A stretch of 24,250 nt of DNA from UBA4416 sp043718985 (GTDB taxonomy: Bacteria; Bacteroidota; Bacteroidia; B-17B0; Aurantibacillaceae). Positions 23,846 to 24,250 of the stretch are shown piece after piece. The notes below the pieces were generated by a model. That model saw only the letters and a list, made by a program, of their open reading frames with translations, searched no databases and had not been told where the DNA came from. Every line of letters starts with the position of its first letter. Positions within the stretch are counted from its first letter, which is position 1. The stretch lies in NCBI GenBank assembly GCA_043718985.1, contig JAYSUQ010000289.1, positions 1 to 24,250 of the forward strand. The letters are read 5' to 3'. The translations under genes and the position numbers were made by a program.

Positions 23846-24250
23846 ATGATATCGATAACAAACGTGAGTTTGCAATATGGCAAACGTATTTTATTTGACG
23901 AAGTAAACGTAAAATTTACACCAGGTAACTGCTATGGTTTAATTGGTGCAAATGGTGCAGGCAAATCTACTTTTTTAAAAATTTTAAGTGGAGAAATTGA
24001 ACCCAATAAGGGTAATGTAGAAATTGGCAAAGGCGAAAGAATGAGTTTTTTAAAGCAAAACCAATTTGAATTTGATAATGAAACTGTTTTAAAAACAGTT
24101 TTAATGGGTCATAAAAAAATGATGGAAGTAATGCAGGCTAAAGATGCCATTTATTTAGACCCTGAGGCTACTGAAGATGACTATATGAAGGCAAGTGAAT
24201 TAGAAGGAGAGTTTGGCGAAATGGGTGGTTATACTGCAGAATCAGATGCT
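23846..24250 (+). CDS. ABC-F family ATPase, N-terminal part (runs off the window)
   Basis: The first 135 residues of a soluble ATP-binding-cassette F protein, a ribosome-associated translation factor rather than a transporter. Walker A is GANGAGKS (34-41), reached through ITNVSLQYGKRILFDEVNVKF, and the following ILSGEIEPNKGNV and FLKQNQFEFD segment are close to E. coli YbiT. The residues after the Q-loop, HKKMMEVMQAKDAIY, enter the helical insertion typical of the family. The ATG at 23841 is followed at once by an in-frame stop, so 23846 is the start. The second ATPase domain, which would decide between YbiT/EttA-type and antibiotic-resistance types, is outside the window. Confidence 0.93.
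   Translation, partial: MISITNVSLQYGKRILFDEVNVKFTPGNCYGLIGANGAGKSTFLKILSGEIEPNKGNVEIGKGERMSFLKQNQFEFDNETVLKTVLMGHKKMMEVMQAKDAIYLDPEATEDDYMKASELEGEFGEMGGYTAESDA

Noticed and set aside
1..24250. CRISPR array, tRNA, rRNA, insertion-sequence transposase or phage genes
   Set aside because: I looked for regularly spaced repeats, cloverleaf-like GC stems and transposase or integrase motifs and saw none; the cassette idea near 9300-11430 rests on sites only.

Overview
The window looks like chromosomal DNA of a low-G+C member of the Bacteroidota. The evidence is a 287-residue primary sigma factor without region 1.1, several matches to the Bacteroidota promoter (TTTG near -33 and TAnnTTTG near -7), A-rich leaders without Shine-Dalgarno sequences, lipoproteins with a Lys/Asn-rich segment after the lipid cysteine, and the family-level look of the proteins. 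I cannot name the genus.

Layout from left to right. Positions 1-337 are AT-rich leader DNA with an 18-bp direct repeat and a good promoter for an unknown 145-residue protein. Next come a long-chain polyprenyl diphosphate synthase and an adjoining MORN-repeat lipoprotein (+). They converge through a bidirectional terminator on rpoD and an HtrA/DegP-type protease (both -). A membrane-anchored unknown protein and dapF form a + strand pair, followed by a small c-type cytochrome lipoprotein (-) and purN (+). A second bidirectional terminator separates purN from mscL and an OmpA-domain lipoprotein (-). Positions 9180-11722 look like accessory DNA: a serine-hydrolase (beta-lactamase-fold) gene flanked by long gene-poor stretches that carry inverted repeats and attC-like CGTTATG/CGCATAAC ends. 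Housekeeping genes resume with mutS (+), a FtsB/DivIC-like septum protein (-) and a YafK/DpaA-like L,D-transpeptidase-fold enzyme (+).

From 23727 down to 15634 the minus strand reads in one direction: a small exported acidic protein, DabA (DUF2309), DabB (NuoL-like), a SulP anion transporter with a STAS domain, and an outer-membrane porin-like barrel. DabA keeps all four zinc-site and active-site residues, and DabA and DabB are 5 nt apart. This is a known two-part inorganic-carbon accumulation system. The added SulP transporter, barrel and small protein make it look like a larger envelope-spanning module, and two perfect palindromes lie just upstream of dabA. This is the most interesting part of the window. 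The window ends inside a divergently transcribed ABC-F ATPase gene.

The rest is housekeeping: isoprenoid quinone side chains, sigma factor, envelope proteolysis, lysine/diaminopimelate and purine synthesis, osmotic protection, peptidoglycan binding and remodelling, mismatch repair and division.
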